DNA of 5,834 nucleotides from an uncultured Porphyromonas sp. (GCF_915070105.1 NZ_CAJZFJ010000096.1:1-5834), one strand, 5' to 3'; counted from the first letter of the stretch, positions 1 through 5,755 are shown. Program-made: numbers and translations. Notes: generated from the sequence alone by a model not told the origin.

Positions 1-233
1 CTAGGAGGGATGAGTGTACACGTGTGTACACAACAGTATACCCACGTGTACACAATGGTATACACGCGTGTACACTACCTCGCTCTAAGTATATCCTCTG
101 TAGGGCTTGCTTGTATGTCTGTTTCTTGGCGATAATACGTAGGATCTCTAGGGATGGGCTAAGATTCCCTGGGATATGAACTAATATCCCCGAAGATCCA
201 AAGGCTGGAGTGTGCGAGAGAGCTCATGCATCG
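1..233. repeat. Left copy of a dispersed intergenic repeat element
   Basis: This gene-free stretch aligns along its length, in the same orientation, with 5409-5664. Both begin CTAGGAGGGATGAGT and both contain three palindromic 18-mers. Both then share TCCTCTGTAG, CCAAAGGCT and a closing TCATG. Similarity is very high over the first 80 bases and visibly lower, with small indels, afterwards. The true left boundary may lie outside the window. No terminal inverted repeats or transposase are seen. It resembles in concept the Porphyromonas gingivalis miniature elements that carry an embedded minisatellite (BrickBuilt type), but I cannot test homology. Confidence 0.85.
14..75. repeat. Three-unit 22-bp tandem minisatellite (left)
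   Basis: Three 18-bp units start at 14, 36 and 58, an exact 22-bp period with 4-bp spacers. The units are GTGTACACGTGTGTACAC, GTATACCCACGTGTACAC and GTATACACGCGTGTACAC. Units 1 and 3 match their own reverse complement at 16 of 18 positions; unit 2 is less symmetric. Two-fold symmetry at a period of about two helical turns suits cooperative binding of a dimeric protein, which is inference. Confidence 0.9.
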
Positions 234-243
234 GCCCTATGAT

Positions 244-438
244 AGCCCCCCACTTGGGGGCTCACTGTGCCCCTACTTGTTATATTACCCCATACTGGCA
301 GGGGGAAGACCGAGCCCCCTATTAGCCCACTACCTCCGACCTTGTAAGCTAGGACGTAGTGGACACAAGTGCTTGTGCGGATGTTACGCTAAAACGGGAA
401 GTCCCTACGGCATTCAGAGAGGACGCTGTAGGGACTTC
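244..438. other. Cluster of five hairpins in gene-free DNA
   Basis: Five inverted repeats follow one another. They are AGCCCCC/GGGGGCT (244-250 with 256-262), AGGGGG/CCCCCT (300-305 with 315-320) and CCACTAC/GTAGTGG (327-333 with 356-362, plus three inner pairs after a mismatch). CACAAG/CTTGTG (364-369 with 372-377) and a 14-pair stem (398-411 with 425-438, one G-T pair, 13-nt loop) complete the set. None is followed by a T-run, so plain intrinsic termination is not well supported. It could be a structured RNA, tandem terminators of a gene to the left, or decayed mobile DNA. I recognise no known RNA family. Confidence 0.5.
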
Positions 439-505
439 GTACCTTGACTGAAGCTGTCACACGGCATCCCTTTCTCTTGGTCTTTTATACCTCGGTGATC
501 AGTCG

Positions 506-513
506 TACATTTG
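506..513 (+). promoter_or_regulatory. Candidate -7 box upstream of the NERD gene
   Basis: TACATTTG matches the Bacteroidota -7 consensus TAnnTTTG exactly. The expected -33 TTG is poor: only TTTT (483-486) lies 19 bp upstream, while a true TTG (477-479) is 26 bp away. If used, it would give the downstream gene a leader of roughly 270 nt. From here to the start codon at 795 I see no other promoter, hairpin or convincing gene. Confidence 0.35.
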
Positions 514-794
514 CGTACAACATACCGACTATATGAAGCAGACTCCTCCCATCCCCAGCCACCGACAGACACAGCCCCAAGTCCCTCCCTCGCTGTACAA
601 AGCGTACCCTCGTAGGTCTCACCAAAGAGCGAATGGACAGGAATGGGGCTCGGACTCCGCTCTCTGTAAAGCCAATAACGAACAGAATATAAGCTCAAGC
701 AACACCCCAAGGAGGTATCAGCCCGCAGTCTCCCGCCCCTACTTAACGGAGAGCCCCCCATCCTCCCCTACGAACAAATAGAATACGAACGCAG

Positions 795-1544
795 ATGATG
801 TCGCTATTTCTACCTCTTACTCTCGTCCTGCTCCTACTATCGCTTTTCCTTAAATGGAATGAAGCAAAGATCAAGGGGCGGATCGGCGAGAAGCGTGTCT
901 CCTCTGTCCTATCTACCCTCCCTGATGGCTACTTTCCGTTTGATAACATACTCCTCCGGGACAGTGGCAGATCCACACAGATCGACCACGTCGTCGTGTC
1001 TCCCTACGGCATCTTCGTCATCGAGACAAAGAACTACAAGGGCTGGATCTATGGGAGAAGGCATGCTGAATACTGGACACAAAATATATACGGGACGAAG
1101 TTTCCCCTGCGCAACCCAGTCAGACAGAACTATGCCCATACCAGAGCTCTACAGGGGCTACTAGGGATACCTCTAAATCGGTTCGTTCAGATCGTGGTCT
1201 TTCTCGATAGGGCTGAGCTAAAGGGGTATATGGATGAGCGTGTGGTGTACCTGAGCCAGCTACGGGAATTCATCTTGAGCCACTCGACGGAAAGGCTAAC
1301 GACCGAAGAAGTGGCCTCATTTAGGGATCTTATCCACACCAGTGATGTCCGAGGATCGAAAGCAGCGAAGCGGCATATCCTATACGTTCGGGCAAGAGTG
1401 CAGGAGCGACAGCGACTGATCGAGAGCCGTATTTGTCCGAGGTGTGGAGGGCAATTGCTCGTTCGCCAAGGGCCATACAGCTCCTTCCTAGGCTGTAGCA
1501 ACTACCCACGCTGTCGCTTCACCGCCTCCGACTCGGGGCACTGA
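795..1544 (+). CDS. Membrane-anchored NERD-domain protein with C-terminal zinc ribbon
   Basis: The 249-residue product has three parts. Residues 3-19 form a Leu-rich hydrophobic segment, likely an N-terminal membrane anchor facing the cytoplasm. Residues about 25-140 form a NERD (nuclease-related) domain: GEKRV with Glu32, IDHVVVSPYGIFVIETKN with Asp64, Glu77 and Lys79, then Gln111-Asn112. These match the E, D and ExK pattern of the restriction-endonuclease-like fold. Residues 214-240 form a four-Cys zinc ribbon (CPRC, then CSNYPRC; Cys214, 217, 234, 240) of the kind found at the C-terminus of topoisomerase I. Family knowledge suggests DNA binding or cleavage; substrate and role are unknown. 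Start: two adjacent ATGs (795, 798) are equally possible, with no Shine-Dalgarno but an A-rich upstream stretch. It stands alone and converges on the lipoprotein cluster. Confidence 0.9.
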   Translation: MMSLFLPLTLVLLLLSLFLKWNEAKIKGRIGEKRVSSVLSTLPDGYFPFDNILLRDSGRSTQIDHVVVSPYGIFVIETKNYKGWIYGRRHAEYWTQNIYGTKFPLRNPVRQNYAHTRALQGLLGIPLNRFVQIVVFLDRAELKGYMDERVVYLSQLREFILSHSTERLTTEEVASFRDLIHTSDVRGSKAAKRHILYVRARVQERQRLIESRICPRCGGQLLVRQGPYSSFLGCSNYPRCRFTASDSGH

Positions 1545-1594
1545 TCTCACTACGGCGCAAGAGCTACCAGCGAAGACTTATACACGCTGGAGCT

Positions 1595-1647
1595 CATACA
1601 AGTAGCCCCGATGGCGTCCTTGGGATGCCATCGGGGCTACTTGTGTG
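1595..1647. terminator. Long hairpin between convergent genes, probable bidirectional terminator
   Basis: Bases 1595-1619 pair with 1623-1647 around a 3-nt loop (TTG): 25 pairs with two G-T wobbles, 18 of them contiguous and perfect in either strand orientation (1598-1615 with 1627-1644). It lies 50 nt after the NERD stop codon and 28 nt after the hydrolase stop codon, where a shared terminator belongs. No T-run follows on either side, so termination may rely on the stem or on Rho. mRNA end protection is an alternative. Confidence 0.65.
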
Positions 1648-1674
1648 CGAGAGCGGGATTGTAGTGACCTCGCC

Positions 1675-3030
1675 TTAGAGTGGGATATTGACCTTGGCGG
1701 GAAAGACTCTCTTGGGGTCACCGAAGCGGGCTATGGCCTCCGCCATCACCCCCTTGCTGGGCTTCAAGATACCCGAGAATACCTCCCGTCCATTATGCCG
1801 AACCACTACGGGCTTAGAGAAGTCCACTTCGTCGATATAGAGCGTCAGCGAGCCCTCGGCAGTCCCCTTCAGGAGCTTGGTCTTGACCTCGAAGGTATTG
1901 CCCTCATGCTGCACGTCTAGGTGTAGACGGGCATCCCTACTGTGCTTCACCTTACCGAAGCCCAGATAATAGACACCATCGGAGAAGCCATCATCTATAT
2001 TGTAGTAGGTATAGCTGATGTGCTTGGGGTAGGTGCGTCGCTTATGCTGGGCTAGCCATGGAGTCATCGTCAGATAGGGGATCGTATGCCCGTGGTCGGG
2101 GATGATATTGCTCTCGTGGATGAAGTCTCCGGGGTTTGCCTTCGCTAGCTCATCGAGCTTGTCCCTCCAGTCCCTAGCGTTGAGGCTACGATCATACTCG
2201 TAGTCACGTGCACCGACGTCGAAGCGCAGGGCCACATTGCGCAGGTTCTCTGCTAGGTCAAGGTGTTCAATAGCCGCAGCCAAGGGGCCAATGGCAGCGA
2301 AGTAGTCAGGCATATAGAGAGCTAGGCGGAAGGTTCCATATCCCCCCTCGGATATCCCCGTGAGATAGACTCTATCGGGATCTGCCTCGCCCCTAAGTAC
2401 CGCTATCTGATAGGCTCGGCGGAAGGCGACACGCTGCGGAGCATAGTGCCACCTCCCCTTGCGATCATCTGCCATACGAGGGACGAAGTACAGAGCAGGG
2501 CGATTGGGGTAACGATCCGTGAAGGACATCAGGGTGTACCACTCCCGCTCGTTGATCTCGGAGGTCCAGGGGCCTGGCTCTGCGGGGTATCGCCCTCCAC
2601 CATGGAGGTTGATGAAGAAGGGATAGCCTCCCTCTGGCTTAGCCCCTTGGGCGAAGAGACGCAGCTGCATCTCTTCGCCCTGAGGGATCTTCCAGACCAG
2701 TGCATTGAGCGAACCTATCGCCCAGGCTTGGGTGGCGAGTCGCTCGGCATTGGCCCTGCGCCACAGCTCCCACATACGCTCCTGCTGTGCTGGATAGTCT
2801 TGTGGGGTGATGTAGTCGGTATAGCTGGCTTCGGGAGCGTCCTGTGCAGCATCCGTATCTATCTGCTGTCGTAGATAGTGCACGAGCACATCATCGCTCA
2901 CGGTGGAGGCCTCATCCCCACGGTCTGGTCGGGTCTGCGAGCATCCGCCGAGAAGGCCAAGCGCTATGACCGATAGGGCTAGAGCCGACAGACGAGCTCG
3001 ACACCTGCCTATATATGTCGGTATGTGCAT
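1675..3030 (-). CDS. Alpha/beta-hydrolase lipoprotein (esterase/peptidase-like)
   Basis: The 451-residue product starts with a basic then hydrophobic signal peptide ending LLGGC, a lipobox with Cys30, so a lipoprotein is predicted. Residues about 110-330 form an alpha/beta-hydrolase domain like the PHB-depolymerase/predicted-peptidase esterases. An HGGG oxyanion-hole motif sits at 143-146 and a GISEGG nucleophile elbow has Ser227. Asp276 (in DVGARD) is the likely acid and His315 (in DHGHTIP) the likely base; His313 is an alternative. Residues about 365-450 look like a beta-rich C-terminal extension common in secreted members. The substrate cannot be told: ester, short peptide and acylated glycan are all possible. 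The ATG lies 15 nt after the stop of the upstream LRR gene, with no promoter between, so co-transcription is likely. Confidence 0.85.
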   Translation of the reverse strand: MHIPTYIGRCRARLSALALSVIALGLLGGCSQTRPDRGDEASTVSDDVLVHYLRQQIDTDAAQDAPEASYTDYITPQDYPAQQERMWELWRRANAERLATQAWAIGSLNALVWKIPQGEEMQLRLFAQGAKPEGGYPFFINLHGGGRYPAEPGPWTSEINEREWYTLMSFTDRYPNRPALYFVPRMADDRKGRWHYAPQRVAFRRAYQIAVLRGEADPDRVYLTGISEGGYGTFRLALYMPDYFAAIGPLAAAIEHLDLAENLRNVALRFDVGARDYEYDRSLNARDWRDKLDELAKANPGDFIHESNIIPDHGHTIPYLTMTPWLAQHKRRTYPKHISYTYYNIDDGFSDGVYYLGFGKVKHSRDARLHLDVQHEGNTFEVKTKLLKGTAEGSLTLYIDEVDFSKPVVVRHNGREVFSGILKPSKGVMAEAIARFGDPKRVFPAKVNIPL

Positions 3031-3045
3031 GGGCTGGGCTTCTAG

Positions 3046-4008
3046 TTAGATTTCCTCGAAGCGGCTCGCCTTGTCCGAAGACCAGCCCCACTTGTCTAGG
3101 AAGCTCTGTGTCTTGCCCTTGGGGACACGGATCACGCACTTGCGCTTGCCCCCCTCTTCCCACACAACCGATCCGAAGGGATTGAGGAGCTGGCCATTCG
3201 TCCCCTTTTGTAGGGCAGGAGCATCCCCGAGGAAGGTAATGCGCTCTAGCTGTATACATTCGGCGAAGGCCTGAGTCTGTAGCTCCGTCACCCCAGCGGG
3301 GATCTCGATGGTACGCAGGCTCTTGCAGAAGTAGAAGCAACGGGCAGGGATGATCTTGATCTTGCTGGGGAGGTTGATCGTCTCCATCTTATTGTTGTTC
3401 CAGAAGGCCTCAGGCAGGATCTCCTCCACCGACTCGGGGAGGGTGATCTTCTTGACCCGCTCGTTGAAGAGCGCCCCACCGAAGATGCGGAGCTTGTCCC
3501 CAGGGAAGACGATCTCCTCGGCACGGGTGTAGCTGAACCACCCCGTGGCGATACGTCTCAGCGTAGCTGGTGCGATGATCTTCTTGAGACTCTTATTGTC
3601 CTTCAGCCCATACTCATCATCGGTTATCCCGAGGGCGACACGGCTTAGGTCTACCTCTTCGAGCTTCTGAAGGCTGTAACGGATGAAGTCACAGTCGTCC
3701 TGATTGATAGCTCCAGAGGTCAGGAGTAGGAAGCGAACCTTAGTGAGATCCTTCCCCTTGAGTGCAGCCTCTAGCCCCCCAGCCTGAGGGACAGCGACCC
3801 TCACCTCGCCCTCACGTAGGGCAGGCAGAGGATCATTAGGATTAGGGTTGGTGGGGTTAGCTGGATTATTAGGCTTCTTCGTGGCTCCCGAATGACCATT
3901 AGTATTCTCTTCCTTCTTAGCCTTTGGCTCAGTCCTGGTACAGGCAACGATCGTCGAGCCAACTAGGATAGCCATGCTACAGAGGGTGATTAGCTTCTTG
4001 TAGTTCAT
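3046..4008 (-). CDS. BspA-like leucine-rich-repeat lipoprotein (paralogue 2)
   Basis: The 320-residue product begins MNYKKLITL, with a signal peptide ending TIVAC (lipobox Cys23). An in-frame ATG at 4062 would put 18 residues before the signal peptide and start inside a hairpin, so 4008 is preferred. Residues about 28-62 form a hydrophilic Lys/Asn/Pro linker with repeated NP dipeptides, a likely stalk. Residues about 68-125 form a cap containing GGLEAALKG and EEVDLS. Residues about 140-265 carry some five LRR_5-type repeats (LKKIIAPATL, VKKITLPESVEEI, METINLPSKIKII, LRTIEIPAGVTEL). The end, VIRVPKGKTQSFLDKWGW, is the usual closing motif of these proteins. Family members are extracytoplasmic binding proteins; the ligand is unknown. 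It is a paralogue of the gene 107 nt upstream. Confidence 0.88.
   Translation of the reverse strand: MNYKKLITLCSMAILVGSTIVACTRTEPKAKKEENTNGHSGATKKPNNPANPTNPNPNDPLPALREGEVRVAVPQAGGLEAALKGKDLTKVRFLLLTSGAINQDDCDFIRYSLQKLEEVDLSRVALGITDDEYGLKDNKSLKKIIAPATLRRIATGWFSYTRAEEIVFPGDKLRIFGGALFNERVKKITLPESVEEILPEAFWNNNKMETINLPSKIKIIPARCFYFCKSLRTIEIPAGVTELQTQAFAECIQLERITFLGDAPALQKGTNGQLLNPFGSVVWEEGGKRKCVIRVPKGKTQSFLDKWGWSSDKASRFEEI
3755..3782 (-). repeat. Near-identical segment shared by the two LRR genes (copy in paralogue 2)
   Basis: These 28 bases differ at one position from 4813-4840 and encode the GGLEAALKG part of the cap domain. Surrounding sequence is more diverged. A short conserved patch like this fits tandem duplication, with either constraint or local gene conversion. 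Confidence 0.7.
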
Positions 4009-4040
4009 AGTGGTATATCTGAGTGAGAATAGATGATGAC

Positions 4041-4087
4041 CGCACAGCCCCTCTTCTATCATAGAGGCTAGAGAGGAGGGCTGTGCG
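4041..4087 (-). promoter_or_regulatory. Hairpin in the intergenic gap of the LRR pair
   Basis: CGCACAGCCC (4041-4050) pairs perfectly with GGGCTGTGCG (4078-4087). A further four pairs (4051-4054 with 4072-4075) follow after a 2-nt bulge. No T-run follows in the reverse-strand direction. No TAnnTTTG box is visible in the 107-nt gap, so the gene below probably depends on read-through. The hairpin could be a partial terminator, a processing site or an mRNA stabiliser that sets the ratio of the two LRR proteins. Confidence 0.5.
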
Positions 4088-4115
4088 AGGATCGTGGATA
4101 GGTAATGCTGGTCTC

Positions 4116-5012
4116 TTATTCGGCCTCAACGAACCACTGTGCACTCCGAGCCTTAGGGCCCCAGCCCAGCGCCTTGAGGTAGTCAGCCTTCGTCCCCTTA
4201 GGTACGGTGATCTTGGGCTCAAGCGAAGTGAAGTCGTAGCCCTCGAAGGCGTTTTCATCTAGTTCGTTGGCGGTGAACTTCGGTACAGGGCACAGGAAGA
4301 CGATCTCCTTGAGCTTGGCACATCCAGCGAAGACATTGTCCTTGAGCTCCGTCACACTGGCAGGGATCGTGAGCTTCGTCAGGCGGCGACAGCCCTTGAA
4401 GGCTTCGGCAGGGATGCTCTTTAGGCTCGTGGAGAGCGTGATCGTCTCGAAGTTGCTATTGGCAAAGGCTGCGACACCGAGCTCCTCGACAGAGTTAGGG
4501 AGGACGATGCTCTTCAGCTTCTCGTTGTAGACGGCTCCACCGAAGCTCTTGAGTTTATCGCCGGGGAAGACGAGTTCGGTCGCTAGGGTGTTGGAGAACC
4601 ACGCCTTCTGCGTCTTCTCTATATTGGTAGGAGCGGTGATCTTCTTGAGCGTACTATTGCTGTCAAAGCCTTTGTCTTGCTCCCCAAGGCTCAGGGTCGC
4701 AGCACTGAGATCGATCTCCTGGATCTTGAGGCTCTTCGTCACATAGTCTAGGTCAGCCTGGTTCAGCGTGCCCGAGCGGACGACGAGTTTGGTGAGCTTC
4801 GCTAGGTCTTCGCCCTTGAGCGCAGCCTCTAGCCCCCCAGGAGTAGCGACTGCTACATGAGCCTCGCCGGGGATCTTAGGGGTCTCGGGCACGACAGGCT
4901 TCGTCGTCTCATTAGGTTTCTTCTCTTGCCGAGGGGTCTCCTTGCTGCAGGAGACGAGCAACATCCCAGCCACAGCTATGTAGCCTAGGGTCGCCAATCT
5001 GTAAAGTTTCAT
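4116..5012 (-). CDS. BspA-like leucine-rich-repeat lipoprotein (paralogue 1)
   Basis: The 298-residue product begins MKLYRLATLGY and has a signal peptide ending LLVSC (lipobox Cys22). The following SKE resembles the Lys-acidic surface-export signal of Bacteroidota lipoproteins. The frame stays open to 5159, but that extension has no signal-peptide character and would run through the palindrome and promoter candidate, so 5012 is chosen. Residues about 26-50 form a Lys/Pro/Thr linker. Residues about 51-105 form the cap (GGLEAALKG, QEIDLS). Residues about 120-245 carry LRR_5-type repeats (LKKITAPTNIEKT, LKSIVLPNSVEEL, FETITLSTSLKSI, LTKLTIPASVTEL). It closes with ITVPKGTKADYLKALGW. Likely role: envelope-anchored binding or adhesion; ligand unknown. 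It is the first gene of the reverse-strand cluster. Confidence 0.88.
   Translation of the reverse strand: MKLYRLATLGYIAVAGMLLVSCSKETPRQEKKPNETTKPVVPETPKIPGEAHVAVATPGGLEAALKGEDLAKLTKLVVRSGTLNQADLDYVTKSLKIQEIDLSAATLSLGEQDKGFDSNSTLKKITAPTNIEKTQKAWFSNTLATELVFPGDKLKSFGGAVYNEKLKSIVLPNSVEELGVAAFANSNFETITLSTSLKSIPAEAFKGCRRLTKLTIPASVTELKDNVFAGCAKLKEIVFLCPVPKFTANELDENAFEGYDFTSLEPKITVPKGTKADYLKALGWGPKARSAQWFVEAE
4813..4840 (-). repeat. Near-identical segment shared by the two LRR genes (copy in paralogue 1)
   Basis: This is the partner of 3755-3782: 27 of 28 bases are identical, in the same place within the cap-domain coding sequence. Confidence 0.7.
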
Positions 5013-5055
5013 CACGTTAGTAGTTAGAATTGTTGTACTATTGACCAGTAGACAG

Positions 5056-5073
5056 TAGGGTGCTAGCACCCTA
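5056..5073. promoter_or_regulatory. 18-bp perfect palindrome, candidate operator
   Basis: TAGGGTGCTAGCACCCTA is a perfect two-fold palindrome. It lies about 10 bp downstream (reverse strand) of the -7 candidate at 5084-5091 and 43 bp before the LRR start codon at 5012, so it overlaps the expected transcript start. That position suits an operator for a dimeric repressor. As RNA it could fold into a 7-pair hairpin with a CTAG loop. Confidence 0.45.
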
Positions 5074-5083
5074 AAAACGGACG

Positions 5084-5112
5084 TAAAGATAGAGCCATTC
5101 GGAGGATTAAAA
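5084..5112 (-). promoter_or_regulatory. Candidate promoter of the LRR-LRR-hydrolase cluster
   Basis: On the reverse strand, TATCTTTA (5091-5084) matches the Bacteroidota -7 box TAnnTTTG except for the last base. An upstream TTTT (5112-5109) lies close to where the -33 element is expected, 17 bp away. The leader would be about 60 nt. It is the best candidate upstream of the first gene, but a weak match. Confidence 0.4.
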
Positions 5113-5400
5113 CGAGTAACTATCGGGGTACACATTTGTCGGTATATAGGCAGGAACAAACTGGATCATAACGCCTTGCACATCCCCCACGGCGAGATAC
5201 CCTCCTTTACACAGCATCTATCACGGAGAAAAATACATAATTGTAGGTAGACCTATAAACTAGTCCTACAAGGTGCATCTCACTCCCCAATAGAGACAGC
5301 CCTCACAAGGCACCCAAAGCCCAACCCTGCTGCCCCTACGTCTCATACCCTCATCAGCTACGCATACCCGTGTAGTAGGTGTAGACACACCGAGCGTATA
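5113..5400. other. Gene-free spacer between LRR promoter and right repeat
   Basis: I see no convincing gene here. A 7-bp inverted repeat, TTGTAGG (5241-5247) with CCTACAA (5265-5271), encloses 17 bases. A small GGTGT/ACACC inverted repeat (5378-5391) sits just before the right repeat. GCATACCCGTGTAG near 5362-5375 loosely resembles a decayed minisatellite unit. Confidence 0.4.
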
Positions 5401-5416
5401 CCTCCTACCTAGGAGG
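5401..5416. repeat. Inverted repeat at the left edge of the right repeat element
   Basis: CCTCCTA (5401-5407) and TAGGAGG (5410-5416) are perfect reverse complements separated by CC. The left element starts at base 1 with the second arm, so whether the full inverted repeat marks the element boundary there cannot be seen. Confidence 0.55.
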
Positions 5417-5421
5417 GATGA

Positions 5422-5483
5422 GTATACACGTGTGTACACTCTAGTATACCCACGTGTACACAACAGTATACACGCGTGTACAC
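5422..5483. repeat. Three-unit 22-bp tandem minisatellite (right)
   Basis: The units start at 5422, 5444 and 5466: GTATACACGTGTGTACAC, GTATACCCACGTGTACAC and GTATACACGCGTGTACAC. Units 2 and 3 are identical to their left-hand counterparts and unit 1 differs by one base. Unit order is preserved, so the array was copied as a block rather than expanded independently. Confidence 0.9.
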
Positions 5484-5550
5484 ACCCTCGTCCTCGGTAT
5501 GTCCTCTGTAGAGCTCGCTCCTAGGGCTATTTCTCGGAGCTAACGACTAG

Positions 5551-5604
5551 GGCCACTAGGAATACGGCCAAGACTCCCTAGGGACACAGCCAAGACACCC
5601 TGAA
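5551..5604. repeat. Second imperfect tandem repeat inside the right element
   Basis: GCCAAGAC recurs at 5567 and 5589, a 22-bp offset, within AAGACTCCCTA and AAGACACCCTGA. A partial earlier copy (GGCCACTAGGAAT) starts at 5551. The left element has only the equivalents of CTCTAGGGA (146-154) and TTCCCTGGGA (165-174). One extra unit accounts for most of the length difference. Confidence 0.55.
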
Positions 5605-5690
5605 ATAGGAAATTAATCCGCCCAAAGAGCCAAAGGCTAGAGCGGACGAAAGAAATCATGTGTCGTAGCTGAGACACAAGGATATCTAGC

Positions 5691-5720
5691 TTGTGCATTT
5701 GCGAAAAAGCACTATCTTTG
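5691..5720 (+). promoter_or_regulatory. Bacteroidota-type promoter of the tRNA-Gln gene
   Basis: TTG (5691-5693), a 19-bp spacer and TATCTTTG (5713-5720) match the -33 TTG / -7 TAnnTTTG promoter of the primary sigma factor in this phylum. Transcription should start around 5725-5730, giving a leader of about 50 nt. Confidence 0.8.
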
Positions 5721-5738
5721 CACCGCATTTTGTGGCTC

Positions 5739-5755
5739 GGAGGGATGCGCCCTCC
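5739..5755 (+). other. Hairpin in the tRNA-Gln leader
   Basis: GGAGGG (5739-5744) pairs with CCCTCC (5750-5755) around a 5-nt loop. It ends 24 nt before the mature tRNA 5' end, in the leader that RNase P would remove. It may only help precursor folding or processing. Confidence 0.45.

Larger units (their letters stand above)
5409..5664. repeat. Right copy of the dispersed intergenic repeat element
   Basis: This is a direct repeat of 1-233, offset 5408 bases. It shares the opening CTAGGAGGGATGAGT, the three palindromic units, TCCTCTGTAG, CCAAAGGCT and the TCATG ending. It is about 23 bases longer, largely because of an additional unit of a second imperfect repeat around 5551-5604. It lies between the LRR promoter region and the tRNA-Gln promoter and contains no credible gene. 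Confidence 0.85.

Noticed and set aside
14..75. CRISPR array
   Set aside because: The repeats are 18 bp with 4-bp spacers in only three units and recur with the same order at 5422-5483; spacers are far too short and no cas gene is present.
226..447. 73-codon forward reading frame over the hairpin cluster
   Set aside because: Its codons simply read through several inverted repeats, giving Pro/Gly-rich runs with no domain-like pattern.
533..781. 82-codon forward reading frame just after the candidate promoter, ending before the NERD gene
   Set aside because: The product is Pro/Ser/Gln-rich without domain, signal or sensible codon bias, and there is no ribosome-binding context. An opposing frame (414-761) is equally open, so this is probably chance in non-coding DNA. 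A short leader peptide cannot be fully excluded.
2446..2874. 142-codon forward reading frame inside the hydrolase gene
   Set aside because: It is an antisense frame of a gene with clear domain motifs and shows no family resemblance. Other frames overlapping the NERD and LRR genes were dropped for the same reason.
4009..4062. 18-residue N-terminal extension of LRR paralogue 2
   Set aside because: It would start inside the intergenic hairpin and place polar residues before the signal peptide.
5013..5159. 49-residue N-terminal extension of LRR paralogue 1
   Set aside because: It would bury the lipoprotein signal peptide and span the promoter candidate and palindrome; the ATG at 5012 gives a proper signal peptide.
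5266..5463. 65-codon reverse reading frame running into the right repeat
   Set aside because: Its start is built from the palindromic minisatellite (TRGYTRVYTRVY) and nothing resembles a protein family.
1..5664. Composite transposon or integrative element ending at the tRNA
   Set aside because: There is no transposase, integrase or relaxase. The tRNA lies outside the right repeat with its 5' side facing the segment, and no duplicated tRNA end is seen.
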